A stretch of 43,434 nt of DNA, from contig JAEZIB010000198.1 in NCBI GenBank assembly GCA_023416275.1, positions 1-43,434 of the forward strand, in the 5' to 3' direction. Position 1 is the first letter of the stretch; every line of letters starts with the position of its first letter. Of this stretch, positions 24,239-33,353 are shown one piece after another. The notes below the pieces were generated by a model. The model worked only from the letters and a program-made list of their open reading frames with translations, ran no database searches and was not told where the DNA came from. The stretch comes from Bacillota bacterium. GTDB taxonomy: Bacteria; Bacillota; Clostridia; Acetivibrionales; DSM-1351. Both the position numbers and the translations under genes were made by a program.

Positions 24239-27067
24239 ATGGTTCGAAAAAAAATAGCAGTACTAATTCTGGCAATGAGCATTATATTTTCCAGCTCGGT
24301 TCCAATTAATGCCCAGCAAGGAGATAATCCTAATTCTTTAGCATCAGTTTCCGATAGCTTAAATAAATTAGGACTTCTATCTGGTGATGGTAATGGAAAT
24401 TACAACCTTGACAGCATGCTGAATAGAACGGAAGCTATGACTTTTTTAGCAAAATTAATGGGCAAAAATGAGTACATACAGAAAAACAAAGACACTTTAA
24501 AGAAAACTAAATTTAAAGATGTTGCAGAAACAGACTGGTTTGCTCCATATGTAGGCTTCTGTTATTCAAACAACATTGTTTCAGGCTATAGTAAAGAGTT
24601 ATTCGGTTCTAAGGATAAAATTACAGAACAGTCTTTTTTGGTTATGCTCCTGAAGCTCTTAAAGTATGAAGATATTAAATGGAATGACAATGTCTTTAAA
24701 AAAGCCTATGAAGCTGGTCTTGTAGCTGATACCTCCTATTTATCAAAAACAAAGGACACTAAAAATAGCTTTACAAGAGGTGATGCCGTATTTGCTATGA
24801 ATGCTGCTTTAACTGCAAAAATAAACGGTGAAAATAATACCCTGCTTCAAGCACTAATAAATGAGGGTGCTGTCAACACAGATATCGCAAGGTCTTTAGG
24901 GTATGAAACAACTTATAATCCCGGACAATTTATCAATTCTATAAAATCCTTGAATGCAAAGCAGCTTCAAGTAATATTCAATACATCTATGGATAAAGCA
25001 TCAGTTGAGGATATAAGCTTTTATGAAATAAGGGATAAAGGAACAGATGTCATTACCCTTGCAGAAGGTGCTGTAAATTATAATGAGCTTACAAAAACCG
25101 CAGTTATTACACTTAACAATAATATTAGTGATAGGTTGTCTAACCTTACAACCGCTAATATTACAATAAAAAAAGGATTAAAAGCTTCCAACAAAAAAGT
25201 ATTAACTAATAATCTTGAATATGCTGCAAAGGTTGAGGATTTTGAGAGCCCTGAGCTTATAAGTGCAGAAGCACTAAACGAAAAAACTATTGAGCTTACC
25301 TTCTCTGAGCCTATTTATGACGGAAGCAATTCTGACACTCTTTCTGTAGAAAACTTTAGTGTTTATGTTCAAAAAGAATATACAATCAAAAATGCTAAAC
25401 TATCAGGTAATACAATTTCTCTTTCTTTATCAGAAAGCTTGCATAAAGGTAATATAATTGTCAAACTTAACAACAAAATTCAGAGTACAGCTAAGTTAAT
25501 TATGGATTATGCTGATAATAGCATAACAGAAAGCTTTTTATCATTTAGCTTCGAATACAATTCTTCTTTACCAGTTGTTAGTTCCGTTAAAGCAAAAAAT
25601 GCAAAGCAGATTGAAATTACTTTTAACATAGGAATGGATAAATCTTCAATTCAAAATATCAATTTTTATGAAATAAAAGATAATCTGGAAAATACTATAT
25701 CTATTACATCTGAATCAATAAAGCCCATTGGTGTGAAAAAAGTACTTATTACATTAAATGATAGTATCAGTACTAAATTAACAAAGGGAACTACTGCAAA
25801 GGTAAAAGTAAAAAAGGGAATAAAAGCAGCAAATGGTGAAGCAATTTCTGAAGATAAAGAATTCTCTGTTACTGTATTGGATAATAACATCCCATATATT
25901 TCACGTGTAGAAATTATTGGTGATAAAGCTTTACACCTTATCTTCCTAGAACCTGTTTATGACGGAACTAATACCGACTCACTTAGTCCTGAAAACTTTC
26001 GTATAACTCATAATACTACTGCTAATGACAATGCTCCTATTGCCAAAGAATTTAAAGTAAAAAGTGCAAAGCTTTCTGATAATACTATAATGCTTACATC
26101 AGATGAAATCTTACCTGAAGGGGTGTACAGTATCACTGTCAATACTGAAAGCACTGATGCCACAAATGCTATTCAAGATTATGCAGGCAACAAAGTTCCT
26201 TCTAAACTCTTTGCTTTTAAATATTCAAAAGAAGTAACAGTAAGGGTACTCTCTTTAAACAAAATAGAGGTTAAGTATCCTATAGAAATGGATAGTGTAT
26301 CTGCTAAAAACATTATTTTTTATGAAATAAAAGATAGTGGAACTGATTTAATATCTCCTATTCCTGGTGGTATCACTTACAATGAATATTCACCGCCGTT
26401 TTTTGATACTGACATCTATGATATACACCATATAATAAAGCAACTACAACCAAATGTTCCCTATAGTATGAGCAGTACTAATTACACAAAAACTGCGATA
26501 ATTACCTTAAACCGAAACCTTACTAACAGAACAACTGCAAAGCTAATAATTAAAAAAGGCATTAAAACCGCAAATGGTGGAGCATTTTTCGAAGATACAG
26601 AAGTTGAATTCCCTGTATTAGATACAATAGCACCCACGATTACAAGTGCTAAAGTAATAGGAGCACAAACTATCAAACTAACTTTATCAGAACTAGTACA
26701 AACTGACTCTGATAACAATAGTCTTGATACTAGAATCTTCAGTGTCGGCAATTATAAAACAACTGAAAATGAATCCAATACATTTAAATATGACGCCAAT
26801 AATGGAATTGTTATTGATGAAGATTATAAAAATAAAGTTAATGTAGAAATTAAAACCTACACTTATTTCGTTCAAAAGGCTGAATTATCAGGTGACACTA
26901 TAACTCTTACATTAACAGAAAATCTGGTTGAGGGCAAAATAGGTGTGACCATCAACAACAACTTTGTAGATGACAATAATACTATTAAAGATTATGCTGG
27001 CAATAAGCAAACTGAGTATACTATATATTTTGATTATGAAAAAGGTTCCTTGCAGTTATATCTATAA
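24239..27067 (+). CDS. SLH-domain cell-surface protein with repeated Ig-like modules
   Basis: About 942 residues. A signal peptide (MVRKKIAVLILAMSIIFSSS, cleavage probably after NA before QQ) is followed by three SLH-type repeats (about 30-215, with FKDVAETDWFAPYVGFCYSN and SFTRGDAVFAMNAAL) that would anchor it to secondary cell-wall polymer. The rest alternates two kinds of beta module: type A (NAKQIEITFN, MDK, NFYEIKD, KKGIKAANG) and type B (EPVYDGTN, DSLSPENF, AKLSxNTI, DYAGN), the latter like SbsA/SwmB Ig-like repeats. About three A/B pairs are seen. The start is uncertain: GGAG is 17 bases before the ATG at 24239 but the signal peptide fits. No catalytic domain is present, so it is structural or adhesive. 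Confidence 0.85.
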   Translation: MVRKKIAVLILAMSIIFSSSVPINAQQGDNPNSLASVSDSLNKLGLLSGDGNGNYNLDSMLNRTEAMTFLAKLMGKNEYIQKNKDTLKKTKFKDVAETDWFAPYVGFCYSNNIVSGYSKELFGSKDKITEQSFLVMLLKLLKYEDIKWNDNVFKKAYEAGLVADTSYLSKTKDTKNSFTRGDAVFAMNAALTAKINGENNTLLQALINEGAVNTDIARSLGYETTYNPGQFINSIKSLNAKQLQVIFNTSMDKASVEDISFYEIRDKGTDVITLAEGAVNYNELTKTAVITLNNNISDRLSNLTTANITIKKGLKASNKKVLTNNLEYAAKVEDFESPELISAEALNEKTIELTFSEPIYDGSNSDTLSVENFSVYVQKEYTIKNAKLSGNTISLSLSESLHKGNIIVKLNNKIQSTAKLIMDYADNSITESFLSFSFEYNSSLPVVSSVKAKNAKQIEITFNIGMDKSSIQNINFYEIKDNLENTISITSESIKPIGVKKVLITLNDSISTKLTKGTTAKVKVKKGIKAANGEAISEDKEFSVTVLDNNIPYISRVEIIGDKALHLIFLEPVYDGTNTDSLSPENFRITHNTTANDNAPIAKEFKVKSAKLSDNTIMLTSDEILPEGVYSITVNTESTDATNAIQDYAGNKVPSKLFAFKYSKEVTVRVLSLNKIEVKYPIEMDSVSAKNIIFYEIKDSGTDLISPIPGGITYNEYSPPFFDTDIYDIHHIIKQLQPNVPYSMSSTNYTKTAIITLNRNLTNRTTAKLIIKKGIKTANGGAFFEDTEVEFPVLDTIAPTITSAKVIGAQTIKLTLSELVQTDSDNNSLDTRIFSVGNYKTTENESNTFKYDANNGIVIDEDYKNKVNVEIKTYTYFVQKAELSGDTITLTLTENLVEGKIGVTINNNFVDDNNTIKDYAGNKQTEYTIYFDYEKGSLQLYL

Positions 27068-27131
27068 CAGATTTTAGCAAATTAGTATCTGCTTACGATT
27101 TCTCAAGTAAATAAAATACAAAGAACTAAAG

Positions 27132-27172
27132 AACCTCCAGACAATGATGTATTCCAACATTGTCTGGAGGTT
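27132..27172. terminator. Terminator hairpin after the SLH gene
   Basis: AACCTCCAGACAATG and CATTGTCTGGAGGTT form a perfect 15-bp stem with an 11-base loop, 65 bp after the SLH protein stop. There is no strong T run beyond it on the plus strand. Confidence 0.6.
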
Positions 27173-27257
27173 TGAAGTTTGCTTATCAAGACGATGAACC
27201 GAAGATTTTGCTTCAAATGAGCAGCTTTGACTTATACTAATAGAAATTAACGGTACT

Positions 27258-27292
27258 AAAAAAATAACAGCCATGACTTAACACTGGCTGTT
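27258..27292 (-). terminator. Intrinsic terminator of pheST
   Basis: On the minus strand AACAGCCA and TGGCTGTT form an 8-bp stem with an 11-base loop followed by ATTTTTTTAG, 30 bp after the pheT stop. Confidence 0.75.
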
Positions 27293-27321
27293 ATTTTAAA
27301 TAGTATTATTTTTTCTAAAAA

Positions 27322-29703
27322 CTATCTAAGCGCATAACCCAATCCATCCATATAATCTATTATGCTCTTTGCAAAACCATTTATATCATCGCTGGCAAGG
27401 GTCTTTTCATTTGAGCCTATAACAAATCTGAAGGTCATACTCTTTTTGCCTTCTGGCAAGCCTTTGCCTGTATAAATTGTTACAAACTCAAAGCTATTTA
27501 AAAGCTCAGACTTAAAGCCGCGAATATCTTCAACCAGCTTGTCAAATGTAACCCCATTATCAACCAAGAAGCTGTAGTCAAGCTTAACTTCAGGGAATTT
27601 GGACAAATCCTTATATTTAATTGCACCATAGCCTATAGCTTGAAGAAGCTCTCTGTTTATTTCCAATACAGCTACATTTACCTTTTTGCCAATATTCTTC
27701 TTTATTGAAGGATGTACAACACTGATATACCCCATTAGCTTGCCATTATAGCTTATATCAACAGATTTCATAGGATGAACCCAATTAAATGTACTTGTAC
27801 ATGCAGCAAATTCAGGCGTAATATTTTTCAAGGTTTTAGCCAAATACGTCATTATTCCCTTTAAATCATAGAACAGTTCATCCTCGCTCTTTACTTTGCT
27901 TCCCAGCAATATACAAACATTCTTGTGTTGTTCGCACTTCTCCTTTGGATTTGCAGCAGTAAATACACTTCCAATTTCAAAAATAGAAAAATCCTCATAT
28001 ACCTTTTCATTCTTCTCCGCAAAGCCCAACATACCAGGAACCATACTTTCTCTTAAAGTATTTGCATCCTGAGCCTGAGGATTCATAACCTTAACCTGCC
28101 CGTTAGTTTCAATTTCCATTTTGGCATTATAGGTGTTATCATACCAAATGTAGCTCATTACCTCGCTTGCACCAAATCTTTCAGAAAGCAGCTCTTTAAT
28201 TTTGTGGTCTAAAATCCTATCCTCGTTATATTCAAGGGGCTTCAAAGCGATATCCAGAGTCTGAGGAACTATATTATCATAGCCGTATATTCTGGTAATT
28301 TCTTCTATTATATCAACCTTCATTGTAATATCCTTTGTTGCTCTGAAGGTTGGAACTTTTATTTTAAAGGTATCCCCCTCAACATCAACCTTGAATTCCA
28401 ATGACCTCAATACCTCAACCATTTTTTCCTGAGATAAGTTATTTCCAATATATCTGTCAATATATGGCTTTGTAATAGTAATATCAATTGGCTCTAGCTT
28501 TTGGCAGTAAGCATCAGATAAAGCTGATGCAAAGGTAATATCTTGGTTCATATCCCTTAACAGCTTAACAAATCTTTGAATTGCAATAACAGTAATATTA
28601 GGGTCAAGGCATTTTTCGTAACGGGCACTTGCCTCAGTACGTAAGCCAATTTTAGTTGAACTCTTTCTAGTTGAAGGACCATCAAAGGTAGCTGATTCTA
28701 ATAAAATTGATGTGGTATCCTCTAATACCTCAGAGTTTTCTCCGCCCATTATTCCTGCTATTGCAACAGGTCTTTCCTTATTGCAGATAAGCAATACATC
28801 CTCAGGCAAATTTCTTTCAGTGCCATCAAGTGTCTTGAACAGCGTAGGCTCTTTTGTTGACCTAACAACAATACCGCTTTCTACCTGTCTGCTGTCGAAG
28901 GCGTGCATTGGTTGTCCAAGCTCAAGCATTAAGTAGTTAGTCAAATCAACCAGTGGTGAAATTGGTCTCATTCCGCAATAGAACAGCCTTATCTTCATGT
29001 TTAAGGAGGTTTCTAAATTAGTTGCTCCATCTATTTTAATGCTGGAATATCTTAGACATTTTTCTGTATCTTCTACATTAATATCAACCTTGTTCTTGCC
29101 TTCTGAGCCAGCCAAGCTGTCTAATTGCATTGGCTTTAGTTCTCTGCCGTAAATAGCTGCAATTTCACGTGCAATACCATAGTGTCCCCATAAATCAGGT
29201 CTATTGGTAAGAGACTTATTATCTATTTCTACAATAACATCATCAATATTAATTATAGATTTAATGTCTGTACCAGGTGCGTAATCTCCTTCCAAAATAA
29301 GAAGTCCACTATGGTCATCGCTTATGCCAAGCTCCTGCGCTGAACAGAGCATTCCAAAGCTTTCTACCCCAACTAGCTTTACTTTACCAAGCTTAGGAAG
29401 CTTCTTAACTGAACCTCCAATTTGTGCCAACGGAACTAAAATGCCTTCAGTAACATTTGGAGCTCCACATACTATTTGCAATACTCCGTCACCCGAATCA
29501 ACCTGAGTAATTTTAAGCTTTTTGGACTCTGGATGAGGAACAACGCTGATTACCTTACCAACTACAACATTCTGAATGTCCTGACCAACAAACTCCACCT
29601 CTTCAACTTCTGCTGTAGACATTGTAAATCTATACCAAAGCTCTTTTATATCTATACCATCTAAGTTGACATAATCCTTTATCCAATTTAATGAAATTTT
29701 CAA
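27322..29703 (-). CDS. pheT: Phenylalanine-tRNA ligase beta subunit
   Basis: The 793-residue beta subunit of the alpha2-beta2 enzyme. It starts with MKISLNWIKDYVNLDGIDI, followed by the EMAP/OB-type tRNA-binding domain (about 40-150, GKVISVVPHPESKKLKITQV). The B3/B4 editing region and B5 domain come next, and the C-terminal FDX-ACB anticodon-binding domain (about 700-793) ends the protein. The start codon is TTG at 29703, with GGGGGAAAGTAAA upstream. It follows pheS by 12 bp in one operon controlled by the T-box. Confidence 0.97.
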   Translation of the reverse strand: MKISLNWIKDYVNLDGIDIKELWYRFTMSTAEVEEVEFVGQDIQNVVVGKVISVVPHPESKKLKITQVDSGDGVLQIVCGAPNVTEGILVPLAQIGGSVKKLPKLGKVKLVGVESFGMLCSAQELGISDDHSGLLILEGDYAPGTDIKSIINIDDVIVEIDNKSLTNRPDLWGHYGIAREIAAIYGRELKPMQLDSLAGSEGKNKVDINVEDTEKCLRYSSIKIDGATNLETSLNMKIRLFYCGMRPISPLVDLTNYLMLELGQPMHAFDSRQVESGIVVRSTKEPTLFKTLDGTERNLPEDVLLICNKERPVAIAGIMGGENSEVLEDTTSILLESATFDGPSTRKSSTKIGLRTEASARYEKCLDPNITVIAIQRFVKLLRDMNQDITFASALSDAYCQKLEPIDITITKPYIDRYIGNNLSQEKMVEVLRSLEFKVDVEGDTFKIKVPTFRATKDITMKVDIIEEITRIYGYDNIVPQTLDIALKPLEYNEDRILDHKIKELLSERFGASEVMSYIWYDNTYNAKMEIETNGQVKVMNPQAQDANTLRESMVPGMLGFAEKNEKVYEDFSIFEIGSVFTAANPKEKCEQHKNVCILLGSKVKSEDELFYDLKGIMTYLAKTLKNITPEFAACTSTFNWVHPMKSVDISYNGKLMGYISVVHPSIKKNIGKKVNVAVLEINRELLQAIGYGAIKYKDLSKFPEVKLDYSFLVDNGVTFDKLVEDIRGFKSELLNSFEFVTIYTGKGLPEGKKSMTFRFVIGSNEKTLASDDINGFAKSIIDYMDGLGYALR

Positions 29704-29715
29704 TTTACTTTCCCC

Positions 29716-30747
29716 CTATCTTACTGAAAATTGTTCCATTGCTCTCAAATCTCCTGAGTTGAGAACACGAATGTCGCTGATTCCATATTTCATCATTGCA
29801 AGTCTTGTCAGTCCTACTCCAAAAGCAAAGCCTGTATACTCTTCAGGGTCAATACCTCCTGCACGAAGAACATTTGGATGAACCATTCCACAAGGCAATA
29901 ATTCTATCCAGCCAGAATGTTTACAAGTAGGACAGCCCGAACCACCGCATATCATACAATTTAGATCCAATTCAAAACCAGGTTCTACAAATGGGAAAAA
30001 TCCAGGTCTTAATCTAACCTTAACATCTCTTTTGAATATCTCTGACAACAGTATTTTCATAACATATATTAAGTTTGCAATAGAAACATTTTTATCTATC
30101 ATCATACCTTCAAGCTGAAAGAAAGTATTTTCATGGGAAGCATCAGTGCTTTCATTTCTGAAGCATCTGCCAGGAGCTATAACCTTTAGTGGTGCTCCAT
30201 ATTTCTGCATAGCTCTTACCTGACATGGTGAAGTATGAGTTCGAAGTAGTGAGCCGTTCTCAAGCCAGTAAGTATCCTGCATATCTCTAGCAGGATGATT
30301 CTTTGGTATGTTAAGAGCCTCAAAGTTAAAAAACTCCTCTTCTACTTCAGGTCCGTCAACAATATTGAAGCCCATACCAGTAAATATTTTCTCTACTTCC
30401 TTTTGAACAATAGTAACTGGATGCAATGAACCCACTTGGAATTTTGTGCCAGGTAATGAAATATCAAAGCTTGAACCCTTGCTCAATGACTTTTTGACAT
30501 CATTATTACTGATTTCTTTGAATTTTGCCTCCAATAATTCACTCAATTCATTTTTTAGCTCATTTGCCTCTTGACCAAACTGCTTTCTCTCTTCAATTGC
30601 CATGTTTTTGAGATCCTTGAGCATATCTGTCAATTCACCCTTTTTACCTAAGAGCTTTACTCTAAGCTCTTCAACCTCATTGCTTGTGGCAGCTACTTTT
30701 ATTTTGCCAAGAGCTGCATCCCTTAAATTACTGATTTTTTCAATCAC
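29716..30747 (-). CDS. pheS: Phenylalanine-tRNA ligase alpha subunit
   Basis: The 343-residue catalytic subunit. An N-terminal coiled coil (about 1-85) binds tRNA. The class II core has motif 2 (GRCFRNESTDASHENTFFQL) and motif 3 (GFAFGVGLTRLAMMKYGI). A zinc-finger-like CMICGGSGCPTCKHSGW insert is present before motif 3, as in other clostridial PheS proteins. The start codon is GTG at 30747, about ten bases after AAAGGAG. First gene of pheST. The 260 bp between it and the T-box terminator hold small hairpins only. Confidence 0.97.
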   Translation of the reverse strand: MIEKISNLRDAALGKIKVAATSNEVEELRVKLLGKKGELTDMLKDLKNMAIEERKQFGQEANELKNELSELLEAKFKEISNNDVKKSLSKGSSFDISLPGTKFQVGSLHPVTIVQKEVEKIFTGMGFNIVDGPEVEEEFFNFEALNIPKNHPARDMQDTYWLENGSLLRTHTSPCQVRAMQKYGAPLKVIAPGRCFRNESTDASHENTFFQLEGMMIDKNVSIANLIYVMKILLSEIFKRDVKVRLRPGFFPFVEPGFELDLNCMICGGSGCPTCKHSGWIELLPCGMVHPNVLRAGGIDPEEYTGFAFGVGLTRLAMMKYGISDIRVLNSGDLRAMEQFSVR

Positions 30748-31007
30748 GTCTATTATCTCCTTTCATATTATGTCCATAGCCTTAAAATAATCATAGTATT
30801 GGACAACATCACGGACTACGTCCCGTCGCCACAGATGTGGCTATATATAAATGTGATACCACATTTTTAAATGCAAATTACTATAAGTTACAGACACGGA
30901 CTAATTTCCACTTCTCGGTTTTTTACTCAATTTCCATTGATAAGCTTGAACACCAACAATTATTTAATGAGAAAGTTGAGTTTTTTATCAATTTCAAGTC
31001 TAGTTTA

Positions 31008-31485
31008 AGACAAAAAATAAAGCCCTCATCCCAACAAAAGGGACGAAAGCATTTTTCGCGGTACCACCCAGATTTTTCAGCAATATAGTTAAGCCTTTTT
31101 GACAAAACAATACTTGAATATTATTTTCAAGCTACCTTTGTTTTAAGCCTTCCTAAAAGTCAAATAATATCTCAGTTACGAATATGATATCGTTTAAAGC
31201 TTTAGATGTAATTGACTGAGTAAATGTATTTACTTTAGGAACCTATATAAACTAAACTCTTGTAATTTTTAACGGCTTTAACCGGCAGCTCCTACATAAT
31301 ACAGTGTTTCATATATAAATCCAGCAAATTTACCAACCCTGCTCAAAATATACACTATACTGTTCAAAGCTACAGCTCAAGAGGGAACTTGGGCAAGTAG
31401 TGTGTTAAAGGTACTTTCAGCCGATGATACCTTGTCTCTGCAACATCTATTCTCGCTTACTTTTCTCCATCATTGCCTTTATCTA
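31008..31485 (-). promoter_or_regulatory. T-box leader of pheST
   Basis: On the minus strand the T-box sequence TGGGTGGTACCGCG is at 31057-31070. It is followed by a terminator (11-bp stem, GCTTTCGTCCC with GGGATGAGGGC, then TTTATTTTTTG). Stem I begins near 31485, and a Phe UUC specifier is likely at 31385-31387 in the context GTTCCCTCTTGAGC. A GCCGTTA motif lies between. Uncharged tRNA-Phe should pair with the specifier and the T-box and favour read-through into pheST. The leader is long (about 480 bases), with about 320 bases between specifier and T-box. Confidence 0.9.
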
Positions 31486-31622
31486 TTTGATTATTATACC
31501 AGCTTTCAATAAAACGGTATTTTTTACAAACCAGTTATATGTAGAATATTATAGCAATATAAAATTAAACATTCAAGGGTGGAATTTAATTATTTAAATT
31601 GTATTGAGTATTTTTTCTATTC

Positions 31623-31658
31623 TGTAAATTATTTTGTAAATTATTTTGTAAATTATTG
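31623..31658. repeat. Three tandem copies of a 12-bp word
   Basis: TGTAAATTATTT occurs three times head to tail (last copy ends in TG) about 70 bp before the VanZ-like gene. It may affect promoter geometry or simply reflect slippage. Confidence 0.7.
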
Positions 31659-31726
31659 TTTACTTTTTCCTTTTTTTTATATTAAAATACCATATTGTGA
31701 ACATTTTAACATTGGAGGAATAACTT

Positions 31727-32308
31727 ATGAAAATATTAAAGAGCATTATAATAGCAATAATTAGTGCATGTATTTCACAGCTTTTATGCTATTTTGTTAT
31801 TGACGATGTATTTGTATATTTTGCAACTAACAATATAACATTTCTTTTCTTAAGATTGTTTTTGGCAATTGTAATCTATATCTCTATTAATTGGATTATC
31901 AAAAATCCAATTCGAACAATTGAGAAGGATATGCTTTTAATCAGTTATATTTTACTGGCTGTTTGTCTTTCTTTACTTAGATTTAAATTACATTCAGTAG
32001 AGCCTAACTTTAATATACTTAATATAATTAATTACTCTAAAAAAACTCTACTTCTAAATACTTTATTTTATATTCCAGTTGGTTATTATCTGAAAGGCAG
32101 ACTAAGAATCAAAACTCTATTAATTTTCAGTATTTTTTTAGCTTATATAGCAATAATTGAGTTGCTCCAACAATCCTTAAAGGTAGGTATATTTGACATA
32201 AACGACATTATATTAAATTCATTCGGGTTTACAATGGGTTTTATAACAAGAAAATTCATTCAACATCTTATGTCTGATAGAAATATCAATAAAAATACAA
32301 TAACATAG
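31727..32308 (+). CDS. VanZ-like membrane protein
   Basis: A 193-residue protein with four or five hydrophobic segments. The C-terminal half has the VanZ pattern: LLLNTLFYIPVGYYL, then IAIIELLQQSLKVGIFDINDI and LNSFGFTMGF. VanZ proteins are linked to teicoplanin and lipoglycopeptide resistance in some hosts, but most family members have no known role. No van genes are nearby, so resistance should not be assumed. The ATG at 31727 follows TTGGAGGAATAACTT. The next gene, a small secreted protein, starts 51 bp downstream and may share a transcript. Confidence 0.78.
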   Translation: MKILKSIIIAIISACISQLLCYFVIDDVFVYFATNNITFLFLRLFLAIVIYISINWIIKNPIRTIEKDMLLISYILLAVCLSLLRFKLHSVEPNFNILNIINYSKKTLLLNTLFYIPVGYYLKGRLRIKTLLIFSIFLAYIAIIELLQQSLKVGIFDINDIILNSFGFTMGFITRKFIQHLMSDRNINKNTIT

Positions 32309-32359
32309 GTAATAATGTGCACAATTATTATAAATAAAAATTTATTAGGGAGGTTTCTT

Positions 32360-32797
32360 ATGAAACTTAGTAAACTTAGATTGCTTACAGTTCTGGCAGT
32401 ATCCTTTGGTTTAATTTTTTCGGTACAAGCATTTGCAAAAACATTATCAGGTAGCCTAGACACCTATAGTGGAACAGGTTTTTCTGATGTTGGACAAATA
32501 TCTGTTGATAGTTTTTCAATTAGTGATACCGACTTTTATACTAATACTCAAATAACTGCATCACAAAGATGGCCTGGCACATATGCAGGAATCACTCTTA
32601 TTCCTATGTTAAAAAGCGGTTCAGGATATTCAGCTGTTTCAGGCAAATCAAATTCTTTTACTGCAACCTCTAGTACTGGATATGTTACACAATCATTTAC
32701 AGGGTTAACAAGTGGTACATATAAAATATATTTCCAATCCCAATTCCAAGAAAATGGTTTAAATTTTAACGGTACAGTGTATAACAATTATAACTAA
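32360..32797 (+). CDS. Small secreted protein (145 aa)
   Basis: I do not recognise this protein. It has a clear signal peptide (MKLSKLRLLTVLAVSFGLIF, cleavage probably after AFA before KT). The mature part of about 119 residues is rich in Ser, Thr, Gly, Tyr and Asn, lacks cysteine, and looks like a single beta-sandwich (SGSLDTYSGTGFSDVGQISV; TGYVTQSFTGLTSGTYKIYF). I place the start at the ATG at 32360 after GGGAGGTTTCTT; the open frame runs 15 codons further upstream without a site. A strong terminator follows. It lies 51 bp after the VanZ-like gene. Release or cell-surface display is expected; the role is unknown. Confidence 0.75.
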   Translation: MKLSKLRLLTVLAVSFGLIFSVQAFAKTLSGSLDTYSGTGFSDVGQISVDSFSISDTDFYTNTQITASQRWPGTYAGITLIPMLKSGSGYSAVSGKSNSFTATSSTGYVTQSFTGLTSGTYKIYFQSQFQENGLNFNGTVYNNYN

Positions 32798-32812
32798 TCT
32801 TTAAGCATTACT

Positions 32813-32862
32813 AAGGTATAGAACTAGCCTATCTCTAGATATTGGCTAGTTCTATACCTTTT
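32813..32862 (+). terminator. Intrinsic terminator after the small secreted protein
   Basis: AAGGTATAGAACTAGCC and GGCTAGTTCTATACCTT form a perfect 17-bp stem with a 14-base loop, then TTC. It starts 15 bp after the stop codon. Confidence 0.85.
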
Positions 32863-32974
32863 CATAAAATCAAACCAACATTCACATTTTAAATATATAT
32901 TACATTTAATAATTCGATACCAAACATTCTCTAAATGCAAAATTTTATAGAACAAGTAAAATGTAAGTTCATTT

Positions 32975-33181
32975 TTAATCCTCTGTAATTTCCTCTTTCA
33001 TTTTGTTTACAGCATCTTGTCTTCTGGAATTTTTTTCGATTAATCTTTTTTTCAATAAATCATCACTTGTTTTTTCAAGTATTTCATTTGCAACCTCAGC
33101 ATTATGCATAGTCTTATTAATTTTAGTTTTAACTCTTTCTTCTTCATTAGCACGGTTATCTGGATTCTTCGTTTGCTTCAT
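32975..33181 (-). CDS. tlp: Small acid-soluble spore protein Tlp
   Basis: A 68-residue Tlp family protein, a minor forespore protein (thioredoxin-like only in name). The pattern matches the family: NPDNRANEEERVKTKINKTM, then NAEVANEIL and the C-terminal KNSRRQDAVNKMKEEITED. I take the ATG at 33181 (MKQTKNPDNR) as the start; another ATG four codons upstream (33193) lies inside a hairpin arm. The Shine-Dalgarno AAGGAGGTG at 33228-33236 is well spaced only for an ATG at 33218 that opens a four-codon ORF (MFLY). A GTCCATGT/ACATGGAC hairpin spans the interval. A possible sigma-G promoter lies just upstream. Confidence 0.82.
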   Translation of the reverse strand: MKQTKNPDNRANEEERVKTKINKTMHNAEVANEILEKTSDDLLKKRLIEKNSRRQDAVNKMKEEITED

Positions 33182-33182
33182 A

Positions 33183-33236
33183 TATATGTCCATGTATCAT
33201 ATATCAATATAGAAACATGGACTTATGCACCTCCTT
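33183..33236 (-). promoter_or_regulatory. Shine-Dalgarno / hairpin / start element of tlp
   Basis: On the minus strand AAGGAGGTGCATAA is followed by GTCCATGT, a short AT-rich arm and ACATGGAC, then ATATATATG. The 8-bp stem hides a decoy ATG (MFLY, stop TGA) and brings the Shine-Dalgarno close to the tlp ATG at 33181. Confidence 0.55.
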
Positions 33237-33260
33237 AAAAGTATTTATAATTAGCTTTTT

Positions 33261-33289
33261 TATTATGTCCAAAAAATGAATTTGTAGAC
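33261..33289 (-). promoter_or_regulatory. Putative sigma-G promoter of tlp
   Basis: On the minus strand GTCTA, 17 bases, then CATAATA. This fits the sigma-G -10 (CATWHTA) fully and the -35 (GHATR) at four of five positions. Transcription would start about 18 bases before the Shine-Dalgarno. Forespore expression is what tlp needs. Confidence 0.5.
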
Positions 33290-33353
33290 ATTAATGTATG
33301 CAAATTTATTTTTTGCAGAAATATAAACATATTGATAGAATAGCTCTAAATAA

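Noticed and set aside
21512..30981. Exact 16-bp word AATGAGAAAGTTGAGT at 21512 and 30966
   Set aside because: A 16-mer match in 43 kb of AT-rich DNA can arise by chance; kept only as a remark with the inverted repeat near pgi.
31727..32308. Glycopeptide resistance locus
   Set aside because: A lone VanZ-like protein without vanR/S/H/A/X genes is not evidence of resistance.
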